From: Collinsella sp. AF33-16
GTDB lineage: Bacteria; Actinomycetota; Coriobacteriia; Coriobacteriales; Coriobacteriaceae
Length of the DNA: 64,000 bases
Direction: 5' to 3'
Assembly: GCF_003475325.1 (NCBI RefSeq)
Contig: NZ_QRQC01000009.1
Location: 1 to 64,000 of the forward strand
A program made the position numbers and the translations under genes. The notes beneath the pieces are model-generated. The model searched no databases. It was not told the origin of the DNA and saw only the letters and a list, made by a program, of their open reading frames with translations. The stretch's first letter is position 1. Every line of letters starts with the position of its first letter. This document shows, piece after piece, positions 18,702 to 27,317 of the stretch.

Positions 18702-19487
18702 TTATTTGTCCTCGAGATAGCGAGAGAGGAACTCGCGGGTGCGCTGGTGTTTGGGATTGCCGAAGAGCTCGGCCGGTGCCGCATCCTCGAGCACCACGCC
18801 CTTGTCCATAAAGACCACGCGATCGGACACCGTGCGGGCAAAGGCCATCTCGTGCGTGACGACGACCATGGTCATGCCATCGGCAGCGAGCTTGCGCATG
18901 ACCTCGAGCACCTCTCCCACGATCTCGGGGTCGAGTGCGGAGGTCGGCTCGTCGAACAGCATGATCTGCGGATTCATGCACAGGGCACGGGCGATGGCCA
19001 CGCGCTGTTTTTGACCACCGGACAGGCGGCCCACGGCGGCGTGCGCGAACTTTTCGAGCCCCACGCTCGTCAGATGCTCCATCGCGACTTTCTCGGCCTC
19101 GGTCTTGCTCATCTTTTTGAGCGTGACGGGCGCGAGCGTGCAGTTGTCGAGCACATCCATGTTGTTGAATAGGTTGAAGCCCTGGAACACCATGCCGATG
19201 TCCTCGCGCAGCTTATTGATGTTGCAGCGCTCGGCCGTGAGGTCCTGGCCATGGAACCAGATATGGCCCGCGTCCGGGGTCTCGAGCAGGTTGAGGCAGC
19301 GCAGGAAGGTCGACTTACCCGAGCCCGAGGCGCCGATGATGGTGACGACCTCGCCGGGATTAACGGACAGGTCGATGCCCTTGAGCACCTCGAGCGAGCC
19401 GAAGCTCTTGCGCAGGCCCTCGACGCGGATAAGCGGCTCATTTGTCTGTGCGGCGGCCGCAACGCCGGTAGTGGCGGTATCTGCCAT
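18702..19487 (-). CDS. Polar amino acid ABC transporter ATP-binding protein
   Basis: Cytoplasmic ATPase of a GlnQ/HisP-type importer, 261 residues from the ATG at 19487 (GAGGAG upstream); the 25 earlier codons overlap the permease gene. Motifs in order: Walker [11 protein letters not shown], the Q-loop in MVFQGFNLF, the signature [16 protein letters not shown], Walker [15 protein letters not shown] and the switch VVVTHEM. It is the third gene of an SBP-permease-ATPase unit, 22 bp after the permease. Confidence 0.94.
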   Translation of the reverse strand: MADTATTGVAAAAQTNEPLIRVEGLRKSFGSLEVLKGIDLSVNPGEVVTIIGASGSGKSTFLRCLNLLETPDAGHIWFHGQDLTAERCNINKLREDIGMVFQGFNLFNNMDVLDNCTLAPVTLKKMSKTEAEKVAMEHLTSVGLEKFAHAAVGRLSGGQKQRVAIARALCMNPQIMLFDEPTSALDPEIVGEVLEVMRKLAADGMTMVVVTHEMAFARTVSDRVVFMDKGVVLEDAAPAELFGNPKHQRTREFLSRYLEDK

Positions 19488-19509
19488 GATGATTCTCCTC
19501 GTCTTGAGC

Positions 19510-20658
19510 CTAGTTGGAGCTGGGCAGCGTTGCCGGGGCCTCGGCGCCGAGCTTTTTGCCAAAGGCCTCGAGCAGGCGACTCGCCACGAGCGTCAGGATC
19601 AGGTAGACCACGAGAGCCACGCAGTAGACCTCCATCTGGCGGTAGTACACGCCGGCGACGGTGGTGGTGGCGTACATGAGGTCAAACACGCCGATGACCG
19701 AAAGCACCGACGAATCCTTGATGTTGATGATGAGCTCGTTGGTGAGCGCCGGAATCGCGTTTTTAATGCCCTGGGGGAACACGACCTTGCGCATGGCCTG
19801 CCACTGCGACAGACCCAGCGAGCGCGCCGCCTCGGCCTGGCCGGGATCGATGGACTCGATGCCGCCACGCAGGACCTCCATCATGTAGGCGGTGGAGTTG
19901 AGCGAGATGGTGACGAGGCCGGCAGTGAAGGTACTCCAAATCTGGTTGGCCTGGGCGGTCTCGAAGCCCATGCCGCGCAAAACGGTGAAGCCCGCGTAAT
20001 AGATGAGCAGGCCCTGGACCATCATGGGCGTGCCGCGCACGATGGTGGAGTAGATGGTCGCAAAGCCGCGGCCGATACTCTTAAAGAAGCGTACCAGGTC
20101 GTTGTCCACGCGGTCGAACGTCTGAATGCGCAGGAACACAAAGAGCAGCGCCAGGAAAAAGGCGATGACGGTACCGAAGGTCGCAAGTGCGATGGTGATC
20201 TCGATGCCGCGGATAAAGAAGTCGCCGCTCTTGTAGGTCATGTAGACCAGGCTCGACAAAAAGTCGCTGGGGTTGGAGTCCGAGACAATGCTCACCCGCA
20301 CCAGGTCGATAAATGACATGACGCAGCGGTCGACAAAGAAGATCACCGCAATAGCAACGACGACATAGCTGCCCAGGCGCGCGCCGCGACGGAAGCGCTC
20401 GGAAGCAAACGGCGACGTTTCGCGATAGTCGTTCCAGTGCATGAGTTTGGTGACCAGCGCCGCCGCCGACACGACGAGCCAGGCCCAAAGGATTGCCCAG
20501 AGGCAGTCTTGGAACACGCCCGTAGGCGCCAAGAAGCTCAGCGGCGTAGGATTGCGTTGGCTAAACGCCAGGCCGAGCGCCGCGATAACGCTCGTGCCCA
20601 GGTACACATAACGGTGGTCGGCCTTGATAAAGGAGGCCAGACGATTGATGGTTTTCAT
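19510..20658 (-). CDS. Amino acid ABC transporter permease with N-terminal extension
   Basis: HisM/GlnP-type membrane subunit. The C-terminal 220 residues contain the transport domain with the EAA loop ([20 protein letters not shown]) and the conserved [10 protein letters not shown]. The total length of 382 exceeds the usual 220-260 because of an N-terminal stretch of about 140 residues with several more hydrophobic segments. Such long permeases occur in some Gram-positive importers. It lies 9 bp after the substrate-binding lipoprotein. Confidence 0.92.
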   Translation of the reverse strand: MKTINRLASFIKADHRYVYLGTSVIAALGLAFSQRNPTPLSFLAPTGVFQDCLWAILWAWLVVSAAALVTKLMHWNDYRETSPFASERFRRGARLGSYVVVAIAVIFFVDRCVMSFIDLVRVSIVSDSNPSDFLSSLVYMTYKSGDFFIRGIEITIALATFGTVIAFFLALLFVFLRIQTFDRVDNDLVRFFKSIGRGFATIYSTIVRGTPMMVQGLLIYYAGFTVLRGMGFETAQANQIWSTFTAGLVTISLNSTAYMMEVLRGGIESIDPGQAEAARSLGLSQWQAMRKVVFPQGIKNAIPALTNELIINIKDSSVLSVIGVFDLMYATTTVAGVYYRQMEVYCVALVVYLILTLVASRLLEAFGKKLGAEAPATLPSSN

Positions 20659-20667
20659 GCTGCCTCC

Positions 20668-21594
20668 CTATGCCGGCTGACGGTCGAGGCACGCGTCCCA
20701 CATTTGGTCGCGCTCCTCTTGGCTGACGCCCTTGAGCGTCTTATCGATAAGTTTGAGCAGCTTGTCCGAGCCCTTGCGGCAGCCGACGTTTGCCGCGACC
20801 TCCTGCTTAAAGCCCTCGCCCTCCGCAAAGCGAATAGGCACGATGCCCGGGTTTTGAGCCATATAACCCTTCTCGTTTTCGGTGTTGTAGGTCACGGCGT
20901 CGCAGGTGCCCTGCAGCAGGTTCGAGAACACCGTGGGCACCGAATCGACCGGGTTTTTGTGCACAACGCCCGGGATTTCGTCGATGACGGTATCGAGCAT
21001 GGTGTCCTTTTGGCCGAGCACCGTAGCGCCGCTAAAGTCGCTGAGCTTGGTCGCGTTTTGGTAGGGCGAGCCCTCTTTTACGAACAGGCCAAAGTAGCCA
21101 ATGAAGTACGGATCGGAAAAGCCGACGGACTCCTCGCGCTCGGGCGTGGCGCTCATGCCAGCGATGATGAGGTCGATCTGGCCGTTGTTGAGCGAATCGA
21201 TGAGGCCCGAGAAGCTCTGCTTGACGGCAACGGGCTCGCCGCCGAGGGCCTTGCAGACGATCTTTGCGATCTGAACATCGTAGCCATCGGCGTAAGCGCC
21301 CTGTACGTTGTCGATGGGGATGGTGTACTCGCTGGCCTCGGAAACCTGCCAGTTGTACGGGGCGTAGGCCGCCTCCATGCCGATGCGGATCTTGTCCTTG
21401 CCGATCACGGAATCGGACAGGTCGTCGCGACCGCCGCCCGTGGTGGGCTGGACCACCTTGAGCGTGGACGGGCGCTGGCAGCCGGCAAGCGCGCCGGCGA
21501 CGACGGAAGCGCTCGCAGCGAGGGCGCTACCCAGGAAGATGCGACGACTGCACACCGGCTGGGCCTGCGCGCCGCATTGATGGGGAGAATGCAT
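20668..21594 (-). CDS. Amino acid ABC transporter substrate-binding lipoprotein
   Basis: Extracellular solute receptor (SBP family 3). The ATG at 21594 with AGGGAAGG upstream gives 308 residues. The signal has a twin-arginine pair followed by a hydrophobic run (SRRIFLGSALAASAS) and a lipobox LAGC with Cys39, so it is a lipoprotein, perhaps Tat-exported. The mature part has the family pattern (IRIGMEAAYAPYNW, GYDVQIAKIV, IDLIIAGMSATPERE, FSDPYF). The ligand cannot be told from sequence; a polar amino acid or derivative is likely. Confidence 0.92.
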   Translation of the reverse strand: MHSPHQCGAQAQPVCSRRIFLGSALAASASVVAGALAGCQRPSTLKVVQPTTGGGRDDLSDSVIGKDKIRIGMEAAYAPYNWQVSEASEYTIPIDNVQGAYADGYDVQIAKIVCKALGGEPVAVKQSFSGLIDSLNNGQIDLIIAGMSATPEREESVGFSDPYFIGYFGLFVKEGSPYQNATKLSDFSGATVLGQKDTMLDTVIDEIPGVVHKNPVDSVPTVFSNLLQGTCDAVTYNTENEKGYMAQNPGIVPIRFAEGEGFKQEVAANVGCRKGSDKLLKLIDKTLKGVSQEERDQMWDACLDRQPA

Positions 21595-21726
21595 AATCTG
21601 CCTTCCCTGTTGAATCGTATGCTGACGACTTAACAGGATATACGCCAGCGACCAGCAGCGCAGCACAAGCTCGAAAAATTAATAGACACACGGTAGTCAT
21701 TGGGAGCGTCGATGTTTTGGCAATGC

Positions 21727-21872
21727 CAGCGAGCGCCGCCCAGAGCGAACAAGTTGGCATGAAAAAGGCAAGGCATAGACCTTCTGGTCATGCCTTGCCT
21801 TTTGAATGACAAATTGTCGTTCTGGGTGGCGCGCAGCGTCGACCGGTCCGCCGTTCGTTAGAACGGCGGAAC
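21727..21872. repeat. Structured intergenic element, family A copy 3
   Basis: The interior is almost identical to copy 2, with outer arms at 21733-21752 and 21814-21834. The closing hairpin next to the gene is replaced by an unrelated sequence that again pairs perfectly: GTCCGCCGTTC/GAACGGCGGAAC (21846-21872). It begins 2 bp behind the stop codon of the aldose epimerase gene on the minus strand. Confidence 0.8.
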
Positions 21873-21874
21873 CC

Positions 21875-22768
21875 CTAGAGCAGGGTAACGCTAAAGGAGC
21901 GCTCGTCGGTGGCGCCGGGGGCCAAGACGATGGTGTTGACCTTGTGCTCAAAGACGTCGTCCTCGGTGTCCATGGTGGTGTGGCCGGTCCAGGGCTCGAG
22001 CGCCACAAACGGGGCGTCGTTGGCAGCAGACCACACGCCGATGTACTTAAAGCCCTCAAAGTCGATCTTGACGCCGTGACCCGACTTGCGACCGCGCAGC
22101 GTGAGCGTGGAGCCCGGGGTATCGGTGAACATGATGGCGTCGTTATCGAAGCTGCGGTGCGTGATGGGCAGCACGTCCGAGTTGTCAGGGGCCTTATAGC
22201 TGCCCTCGAACGTCATAAGGCCATCGGGCGTGATGACGGGGGCCTCGTTGGTCCAAGCCTCGGTAAACGCCAGCTCGTAATCATCAAACGTCTCGTCCTC
22301 AGCACCGGGGGCGGGCACGTTAAATGCGGGGTGGCCGCCCACCGAGAACGGCAGGTCCACGTCGCCGGTGTTGGTGACGATAAAGGTCTGCGTGAGCGTG
22401 GCGTCGCCGGTCAGGGCATAGGTCATGTTGAGCTTAAAGTGGAACGGGAAGGCCTTGAGCGACTCGGGCGTGTCGGTGATCTCGTACGTTACCGAGGAGC
22501 CGTCCTCCGAAACCTCGACCAGCTTGTGCTCGACAATGCGCGCGAGTCCGTGGCGCGGCATCTCGCAGGTGCCGGCCGCAGACGTTGCCGTGTTGTTGCG
22601 CAGCGAGCCCACAATGGGGAACAGGATGGGCGCGTGCTTGCCCCAAAAGGCGGGGTCGCCCTGCCACAGATACTCGTTGCCGTTGAGGGCAAGGCTCGTG
22701 AGCTGGGCGCCCATGGAATCGATGGCCGCGGTGAGGCCGCCGCGCTTGATGGTGGTGACGGTGGACAT
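21875..22768 (-). CDS. Aldose 1-epimerase family (LacX-like) protein
   Basis: Galactose mutarotase-fold protein of 297 residues from the ATG at 22768 (GGAGGAAG upstream). The N-terminal stretch (GAQLTSLALNGNEYLWQGDP, then FWGKHAPILFPIVG) is characteristic of the LacX/YeaD branch, which acts on sugars or sugar phosphates. GGHPAFNVP supplies the conserved histidine and LEPWTGHTT the later family motif. It stands alone between repeats. Substrate unknown. Confidence 0.87.
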   Translation of the reverse strand: MSTVTTIKRGGLTAAIDSMGAQLTSLALNGNEYLWQGDPAFWGKHAPILFPIVGSLRNNTATSAAGTCEMPRHGLARIVEHKLVEVSEDGSSVTYEITDTPESLKAFPFHFKLNMTYALTGDATLTQTFIVTNTGDVDLPFSVGGHPAFNVPAPGAEDETFDDYELAFTEAWTNEAPVITPDGLMTFEGSYKAPDNSDVLPITHRSFDNDAIMFTDTPGSTLTLRGRKSGHGVKIDFEGFKYIGVWSAANDAPFVALEPWTGHTTMDTEDDVFEHKVNTIVLAPGATDERSFSVTLL

Positions 22769-22881
22769 GCTACTTCCTCCAATAGTAAACAACGGTGTCG
22801 AGGGCTATTGTCCCACTCTTGGCGGCGGGACGGGACGGCAGGCGATTATTGAGTAGCCATAGCGGAATGAGCGGCAAACGC

Positions 22882-23751
22882 CTACTGGGTATCCACGTAA
22901 AGGTCGAACCCGCCCTGCGGCGTGGTGTCGACCGTATCGGGCGCCTGCGAGTTAAAGCTCACGGGGACCATGCGCTTTGAGGCACGGAAGCGCGTGCCGT
23001 CGGTGGCGACGGGCGGTTCATCGACCGTGAGCTCGTAGTCGCCAGGCTTGAGCTCGATGCCGTCACCAGCGGAATTGACGTATTGGTACTCGTCGACCGC
23101 TTGCCCCTTGAGTGTGCGGCCCACAATATGGACGAGCATCTGGCTGTCGCCGCGCGCGGTATCCCACGTCGCGCCGTCCTTGACCTCGACCGACACATGC
23201 ACCGAGCGCGTGCGGCTGAGGGATTGTTCGAAGGACATCTCGGCCTTGGCGGCATCTTTGCGCTGCTGCTCAACGTGACCCCAGACGCTACCGATTGCCG
23301 AGCAGGCGATAACGCCGGCCATAAAGGCGATGAGGATGGGGCCGAGCGGGGAGCGGCGGCGCAGGTCTTCCTCGCGAGACAGGTCGGGGCGACGTGTGGG
23401 CGCGGGCGCCTGGGCACCCTGCGAGGGCACGTCGAGAATGCTGAAGGATGCCGTGCTGTCGGGGTCGATGGTGTGGCGCGGCTGCGGGGTCTTTGCCGGC
23501 GAGATCGACATGTCGGCTGGCTCGCCGAGCGTGGCCGTAGCATCGGCTTTGGCCTCGTCTGCCTCGGCCTGGGCCCAAGCTTGTTCGAAGGTCAGGGGCT
23601 CGACAGGGTCGAGGGCGGCGTCCGAGTCGGCGGCGACGTCGTTGCCAGTCTCGTCCTCGTCGATCGACACGTCACGCGGCGCAGGCTCGTCCCACTCCTC
23701 GTCCGGAGCCTCACCCTCGCTATACCACCATTCAAAGTTATCAATATCCAT
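22882..23751 (-). CDS. Single-pass membrane protein of unknown function
   Basis: 289 residues that I cannot assign to a family. The first ~130 residues are acidic and Ala/Pro-rich, opening MDIDNFEWWYSEGEAPDEEW, and should be disordered and cytoplasmic. A basic RRR stretch precedes a membrane helix at about 137-158 (LGPILIAFMAGVIACSAIG). A coiled-coil-like EQQRKDAAKAEMSFEQSL follows, then an extracytoplasmic domain of about 110 residues rich in beta-type sequence. The acidic cytoplasmic tail with an outside domain recalls envelope scaffolds, but that is a guess. AAGGGG precedes the ATG. Confidence 0.7.
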   Translation of the reverse strand: MDIDNFEWWYSEGEAPDEEWDEPAPRDVSIDEDETGNDVAADSDAALDPVEPLTFEQAWAQAEADEAKADATATLGEPADMSISPAKTPQPRHTIDPDSTASFSILDVPSQGAQAPAPTRRPDLSREEDLRRRSPLGPILIAFMAGVIACSAIGSVWGHVEQQRKDAAKAEMSFEQSLSRTRSVHVSVEVKDGATWDTARGDSQMLVHIVGRTLKGQAVDEYQYVNSAGDGIELKPGDYELTVDEPPVATDGTRFRASKRMVPVSFNSQAPDTVDTTPQGGFDLYVDTQ

Positions 23752-23836
23752 ACGGGGCGCCCCTTAGGCCTCGCAAATAAACACTTGCTAGCCTTATACC
23801 CCCAGACGGCGCTGGAGCTCGCCGGTACAGACAGGA

Positions 23837-23901
23837 AAACCGTCACAACATTCGACGCTTTTCCTCGTTTTCGAGATTTTCGCCGAATGTTGTGACGGTT
23901 T
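23837..23901. repeat. Perfect 18 bp inverted repeat
   Basis: AAACCGTCACAACATTCG and its exact complement flank a loop of about 29 bp. It lies in the divergent region between the unknown membrane protein gene and the MFS transporter. No T-run follows. Its role is unclear. Confidence 0.7.
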
Positions 23902-23921
23902 GGGCGACTGGCCGGCAGCGC

Positions 23922-23954
23922 AATGTGACAAAGGGACTGCCCCTTTGTCACATT
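23922..23954. repeat. REP-like AAAGGGAC hairpin
   Basis: AATGTGACAAAGGG and CCCTTTGTCACATT form a near-perfect 14 bp stem around ACTGC. Nearly the same sequence occurs at 49592-49625. Confidence 0.8.
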
Positions 23955-24011
23955 CTGTTAGAGTTGCAGGGATTGAATCCCGCTTATTCATGCGACATTG
24001 GAGTGACAACC

Positions 24012-25247
24012 TTGATCGCCGCAACCACGCCTAAAAGTAAGTCAACCGCCGCCGCGCTCTCCCCTGCGCGCACCAAGCTCTGCCTGGCGCTACTCGTGCT
24101 ATTGGGATTCTCGCTCGGCTGCTCCGAGTTCGTGGTCATCGGCATCGAAAGCGACTTGGCGACGGAACTCGGCGTATCGCTTGCCACCGCAGGCCAACTT
24201 ATTAGCGTGTTCGCACTGATCTACGCTATCTCGACGCCGGTGCTCGCGCTCAGCACGGGGCGTTTTCGCCGCTACCAGCTGCTCGTGTGCTACTGCATCG
24301 TCTTTGTGCTGGGCAATCTTGTCATGGCCCTGGCGCCCAGCTTTCAAGTGCTGTTTATCTCGCGCATTGTCCTGGGCTCCGTCTCGGGCGCACTGCTCGC
24401 CGTGGGTGTGACGTACATCCCCGAGCTGCTGTCCCCGCAGCAAACTTCGCTTGCCATCTCGGTGGTATATGGTGCGTTTTCCGTGGCAATGGTCTTTGTC
24501 ACTTCGATTGGCAAGTTCGTGGCCGACACGCTCGACTGGCACGTGGCCATGTACGGCACGCTGACCTTTGCCGTTTTGATATGCGGAGCGCTCGTGGCGT
24601 TTATGCCGCGCGCCGGGCAAACCGACGAGCCTGCCACCTTTCGCGAGCAGGCGGGTCTGCTGCGCGAGCCGAGCATCATCACCGGCATGCTCATCTTTTT
24701 GTTTGGCGTAGGCTCGGTCTATGTGTTCTACGGCTACGTGACGCCTTATCTTGAGCAGGTGCTGGGTATGGGCACCGTTCAGGCGAGCACCACGCTTATG
24801 GCCTACGGCGTGTTCTGCCTGATCTCGAACATCCTGGGCGGATGGATCGATGCGCGCTTTGGCATGAAAGCGCTGCTTGTGACGTTTGTGTTGCAGGCTG
24901 CGGCGTTACTCGGGCTGTTTGCTGTGAGCGGCACCATGCCGCTCGCACTGGTCTTTGTCTTTAGCTTGGCGCTGCTCATGTACCTGTTCTCGGTGTCGTG
25001 CATCACGCACTTTATGGACGTGGCACGCAGCCGCCACCCCAAGTCGATGGTACTCGCAAGTTCGGTTGAGCCCATGGCGTTTAACGTCGGTATCTCGTTT
25101 GGCACCGCAGTGGGCGGCGCCGTGGTAAGTGGAGTTGGCATTTCCTACGTAGGCGCCGTGGGCGCTGCGTTCTCGCTTGTAGCCTGGGCACTCACACTGG
25201 TGACGATTAAGTTGGCTCGCTGGGAGCGCAAGCGGGCGAGAGCGTAG
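24012..25247 (+). CDS. MFS transporter, DHA1-type efflux
   Basis: A twelve-helix major facilitator of about 411 residues. The first helix (LLVLLGFSLGCSEFVVIGI) with TAGQLISVFALIYAISTPVL is typical of the AraJ/SotB/Pbu-type drug and sugar efflux branch. The long open frame runs back through the REP hairpin. I chose the TTG at 24012 because GGAG lies 9 bp upstream and the protein then starts MIAATTPKSKSTAAAL; a GTG at 24003 is an alternative. Substrate unknown. Confidence 0.85.
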   Translation: MIAATTPKSKSTAAALSPARTKLCLALLVLLGFSLGCSEFVVIGIESDLATELGVSLATAGQLISVFALIYAISTPVLALSTGRFRRYQLLVCYCIVFVLGNLVMALAPSFQVLFISRIVLGSVSGALLAVGVTYIPELLSPQQTSLAISVVYGAFSVAMVFVTSIGKFVADTLDWHVAMYGTLTFAVLICGALVAFMPRAGQTDEPATFREQAGLLREPSIITGMLIFLFGVGSVYVFYGYVTPYLEQVLGMGTVQASTTLMAYGVFCLISNILGGWIDARFGMKALLVTFVLQAAALLGLFAVSGTMPLALVFVFSLALLMYLFSVSCITHFMDVARSRHPKSMVLASSVEPMAFNVGISFGTAVGGAVVSGVGISYVGAVGAAFSLVAWALTLVTIKLARWERKRARA

Positions 25248-25304
25248 GCTTAGGCTTAGCTGCGATACTCGAGTTCGATGATGGCGATCGAAAGGAAACC
25301 GCAT

Positions 25305-25751
25305 ATGCAACGTGTACTGTTTATCTGCTACGGGAACATCTGCCGCTCGACGATGGCTGAGTCGGTGTTTACCGAGCTCGTGCGCCGCGCTGGGCGCGAG
25401 GCGGAGTTTGTCATCGATTCCGCAGCGACCTCAACCGAGGAGATCGGCAACCCACCGCATCATGGCACGGTCGCCAAGCTGCGCGAAGTCGGAATTCCCG
25501 TCGTTGCCCACCGCGCGCGCCAGGTGCGTCGCGCGGAGTATGGCGACTGGGATCACATTGTCTATATGGATGCTGAGAACGCGCGCGGCCTGCGTCGCAT
25601 CTTTGGCGACGACCCCGACGACAAGATTACGCGCTTGCTCAATTGGACCGAGCGCCCCGGCGACGTGGCCGATCCCTGGTACACCGGCAACTTCGATGCC
25701 ACCTACCGCGATGTGCTCGCCGGCTGCACCGCTATGCTCGAGCAGTTATAG
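25305..25751 (+). CDS. Low-molecular-weight protein tyrosine phosphatase
   Basis: A 148-residue cytoplasmic phosphatase. The P-loop CYGNICRST has the nucleophile Cys8 and Arg14, and Asp123 in DPWYTG is the general acid. The ATG at 25305 has AAAGGA upstream; nine earlier codons are ignored. In Gram-positives these enzymes often oppose tyrosine kinases of polysaccharide synthesis, but no kinase is nearby. It faces the following minus-strand genes across a large hairpin. Confidence 0.94.
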   Translation: MQRVLFICYGNICRSTMAESVFTELVRRAGREAEFVIDSAATSTEEIGNPPHHGTVAKLREVGIPVVAHRARQVRRAEYGDWDHIVYMDAENARGLRRIFGDDPDDKITRLLNWTERPGDVADPWYTGNFDATYRDVLAGCTAMLEQL

Positions 25752-25793
25752 GCAAGCGAGCACGCGGACGCACGTGCCACGCCATCGGCATAA

Positions 25794-25863
25794 AACGAGC
25801 GTGGATGATCTCCCACTTTGAGCGTTCAAGCGCGCTCTAAACGGGAGAAAATCCACGCTCGTT
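25794..25863. terminator. Large hairpin between convergent genes
   Basis: AACGAGCGTGGAT pairs with ATCCACGCTCGTT, an inner CTCCC pairs with GGGAG, and the tip has GAGCG..CGCGCTC. Its position between convergent genes suggests a bidirectional terminator, although T-runs on either side are weak. Confidence 0.6.
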
Positions 25864-25904
25864 ATTATTGAGGGAGAAAAACCTCGCTCGATTGATTCGC
25901 TCGA

Positions 25905-26234
25905 TTACTCGTCGACAACCTCGGCAAGCCAGACGTTCAACGTTTCGACCTCGGGGCAGCAGAACTTTGCCGTACCGGGCTCGTTGCCAGGCACGGTTCC
26001 GCCATAGCGCAGGATATCGATATAGGGAAAGCCCACATGGCAGGCCATGGCGCACATCTTGCCGCGGTCGCGGTCGAAGTCGAAGACGTCACCCGGCTTG
26101 TGCCCGTGATGGCAGCGGCACGTCCCCAGCTGGTCCACGCAGCTCACGCGGATACGCGGCCGCTTGCCACGCGGCGCGCCGAGCGGCTTGTTCTCGCCCG
26201 CAGGCTTGACGCCGCCCTCGCCAGCATTACTCAT
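25905..26234 (-). CDS. TIGR04076-like cysteine-rich small protein
   Basis: About 109 residues, with a disordered basic start and then a compact domain: VSCVDQLGTCRCHHGHKPGD, GKMCAMACHVGFPYIDILRYG and a CCPE motif. The spacing of the cysteines and the hydrophobic glycine-rich segment recalls the TIGR04076 family, whose function is unknown; metal or cofactor binding is plausible. Its ATG overlaps the stop of the PdxY-like gene by 8 bp (ATGAGTAA), so translation is probably coupled. Confidence 0.65.
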   Translation of the reverse strand: MSNAGEGGVKPAGENKPLGAPRGKRPRIRVSCVDQLGTCRCHHGHKPGDVFDFDRDRGKMCAMACHVGFPYIDILRYGGTVPGNEPGTAKFCCPEVETLNVWLAEVVDE

Positions 26235-27051
26235 GGTCAATCACATCCAGGCAGGCCTCGATGGGCAGGCCGGCAGACTTATCCTCCTGCGCAGCATTGC
26301 GCTCGATAAGCTCGGCCACCACGCGCATGGCATCGGCCGTGGCGCGCTGAAGCGTCCAACCGGCCATAACGCGGCCGACGAGCACCGCCGAGAACGTGTC
26401 GCCCGTGCCCGGGAAATAGACCGGAATGAGCTCAAAGGGAATCGTAAAGTACTCCCCCGCCACATGGTCGTAACCGATAACCGCGTTCGTGCCATTGACC
26501 ACGGCGCTCGTAATGACCACCGACTTGGCACCCAGCTCGCGCACGGCGTCCACAAGAGCGCGGGCCTCGTCGGGTGTAATTTGCTCGGCAATAGGCGTAT
26601 CGGTGAGCAGACAGGCCTCGGTGTAGTTGGGAACCGCATAGTCGGCGCACTCGAGCAGGTGCCTCATGAGACCGATCGTGGACTCGGGCACGCCCGCATA
26701 GAGCTTGCCGTTGTCGCCCATGATGGGGTCGACGAACACCTTGGTGCCCTTTTGCGCGCGGCGGTGGCAAAAGTCCGAAATGATGCGCGTCTCTTCCTCG
26801 GTCACGATAAAGCCGGTGGAGATGGCGTCGAATTCAAAGCCGAGCTCCTCCCAGATGGCAAGGCTCTGGCGCACGTACTCCGTGGTGTCGTGGATGTAGA
26901 ACTTGGGATAGTTGAGCGTATCGGACACGAGGGCCGTCGGCAGGTTGTGAATACGGTAGCCCATGTGCGACAGCACCGGTAGCATGGCGGAAAGCGCGAC
27001 CTTGCCGTAGCCGCACATATCGTTGATCAGCAGCAGCTGAGTGTTCTTCAT
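26227..27051 (-). CDS. PdxY/PdxK-like pyridoxal (pyridoxamine) kinase
   Basis: Ribokinase-superfamily kinase, 274 residues from the ATG at 27051 (GGGGG upstream); 34 earlier codons are not used. It opens LLLINDMCGYGKVALSAMLP, the B6-kinase N-terminal pattern, continues with VFVDPIMGDNGKLY, and has the catalytic anion-hole motif FPGTGDTFSAVLVG near residue 223. It most likely phosphorylates pyridoxal or a related alcohol to the 5'-phosphate. It is coupled to a small Cys-rich protein gene. Confidence 0.88.
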   Translation of the reverse strand: MKNTQLLLINDMCGYGKVALSAMLPVLSHMGYRIHNLPTALVSDTLNYPKFYIHDTTEYVRQSLAIWEELGFEFDAISTGFIVTEEETRIISDFCHRRAQKGTKVFVDPIMGDNGKLYAGVPESTIGLMRHLLECADYAVPNYTEACLLTDTPIAEQITPDEARALVDAVRELGAKSVVITSAVVNGTNAVIGYDHVAGEYFTIPFELIPVYFPGTGDTFSAVLVGRVMAGWTLQRATADAMRVVAELIERNAAQEDKSAGLPIEACLDVIDHE

Positions 27052-27176
27052 GAGAGTCCCCCTTGGGTCGGGCATGGCGCGGCGGCGCCACCGTGCGACT
27101 AAGTGTAGCGCAGGGAGGATTGCCGGCGAACGCCAGCACTGCGAAGAGCGCATTGTTGCCGAAAGGTTTCGAAAAT

Positions 27177-27218
27177 GCAGCGTCAGCCGGTTACGGCGTT
27201 TGGGAAAACGCCGTAACT
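27177..27218. repeat. Partial family A element (closing hairpin only)
   Basis: CAGCGTCAGCCGGTTACGGC matches the CAGCGTCGACCGGTTACG junction of the full element at 15685-15855, followed by the closing hairpin GTTACGGCGTTT/AAACGCCGTAAC. The outer and inner stems of the family are missing or degenerate upstream. Confidence 0.6.
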
Positions 27219-27233
27219 AATTACTTTGGTACC

Positions 27234-27296
27234 TTGACAATTATTTCTTGCGCTCCTAAATTAGTTAGGTACGAAACAGTCCCACTACCTAACTAA
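27234..27296 (+). promoter_or_regulatory. marR promoter with palindromic operator
   Basis: TTGACA (27234-27239), 17 bp, TAAATT (27257-27262) form a good sigma-70 promoter. TTAGTTAGGTA (27261-27271) and TACCTAACTAA (27286-27296) form a perfect 11 bp inverted repeat with a 14 bp centre that overlaps the -10 box and the expected start point. This is the expected binding site for autorepression by the MarR protein encoded 22 bp downstream. Confidence 0.8.
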
Positions 27297-27317
27297 AGAA
27301 AGGAGCAGCACGAATCC

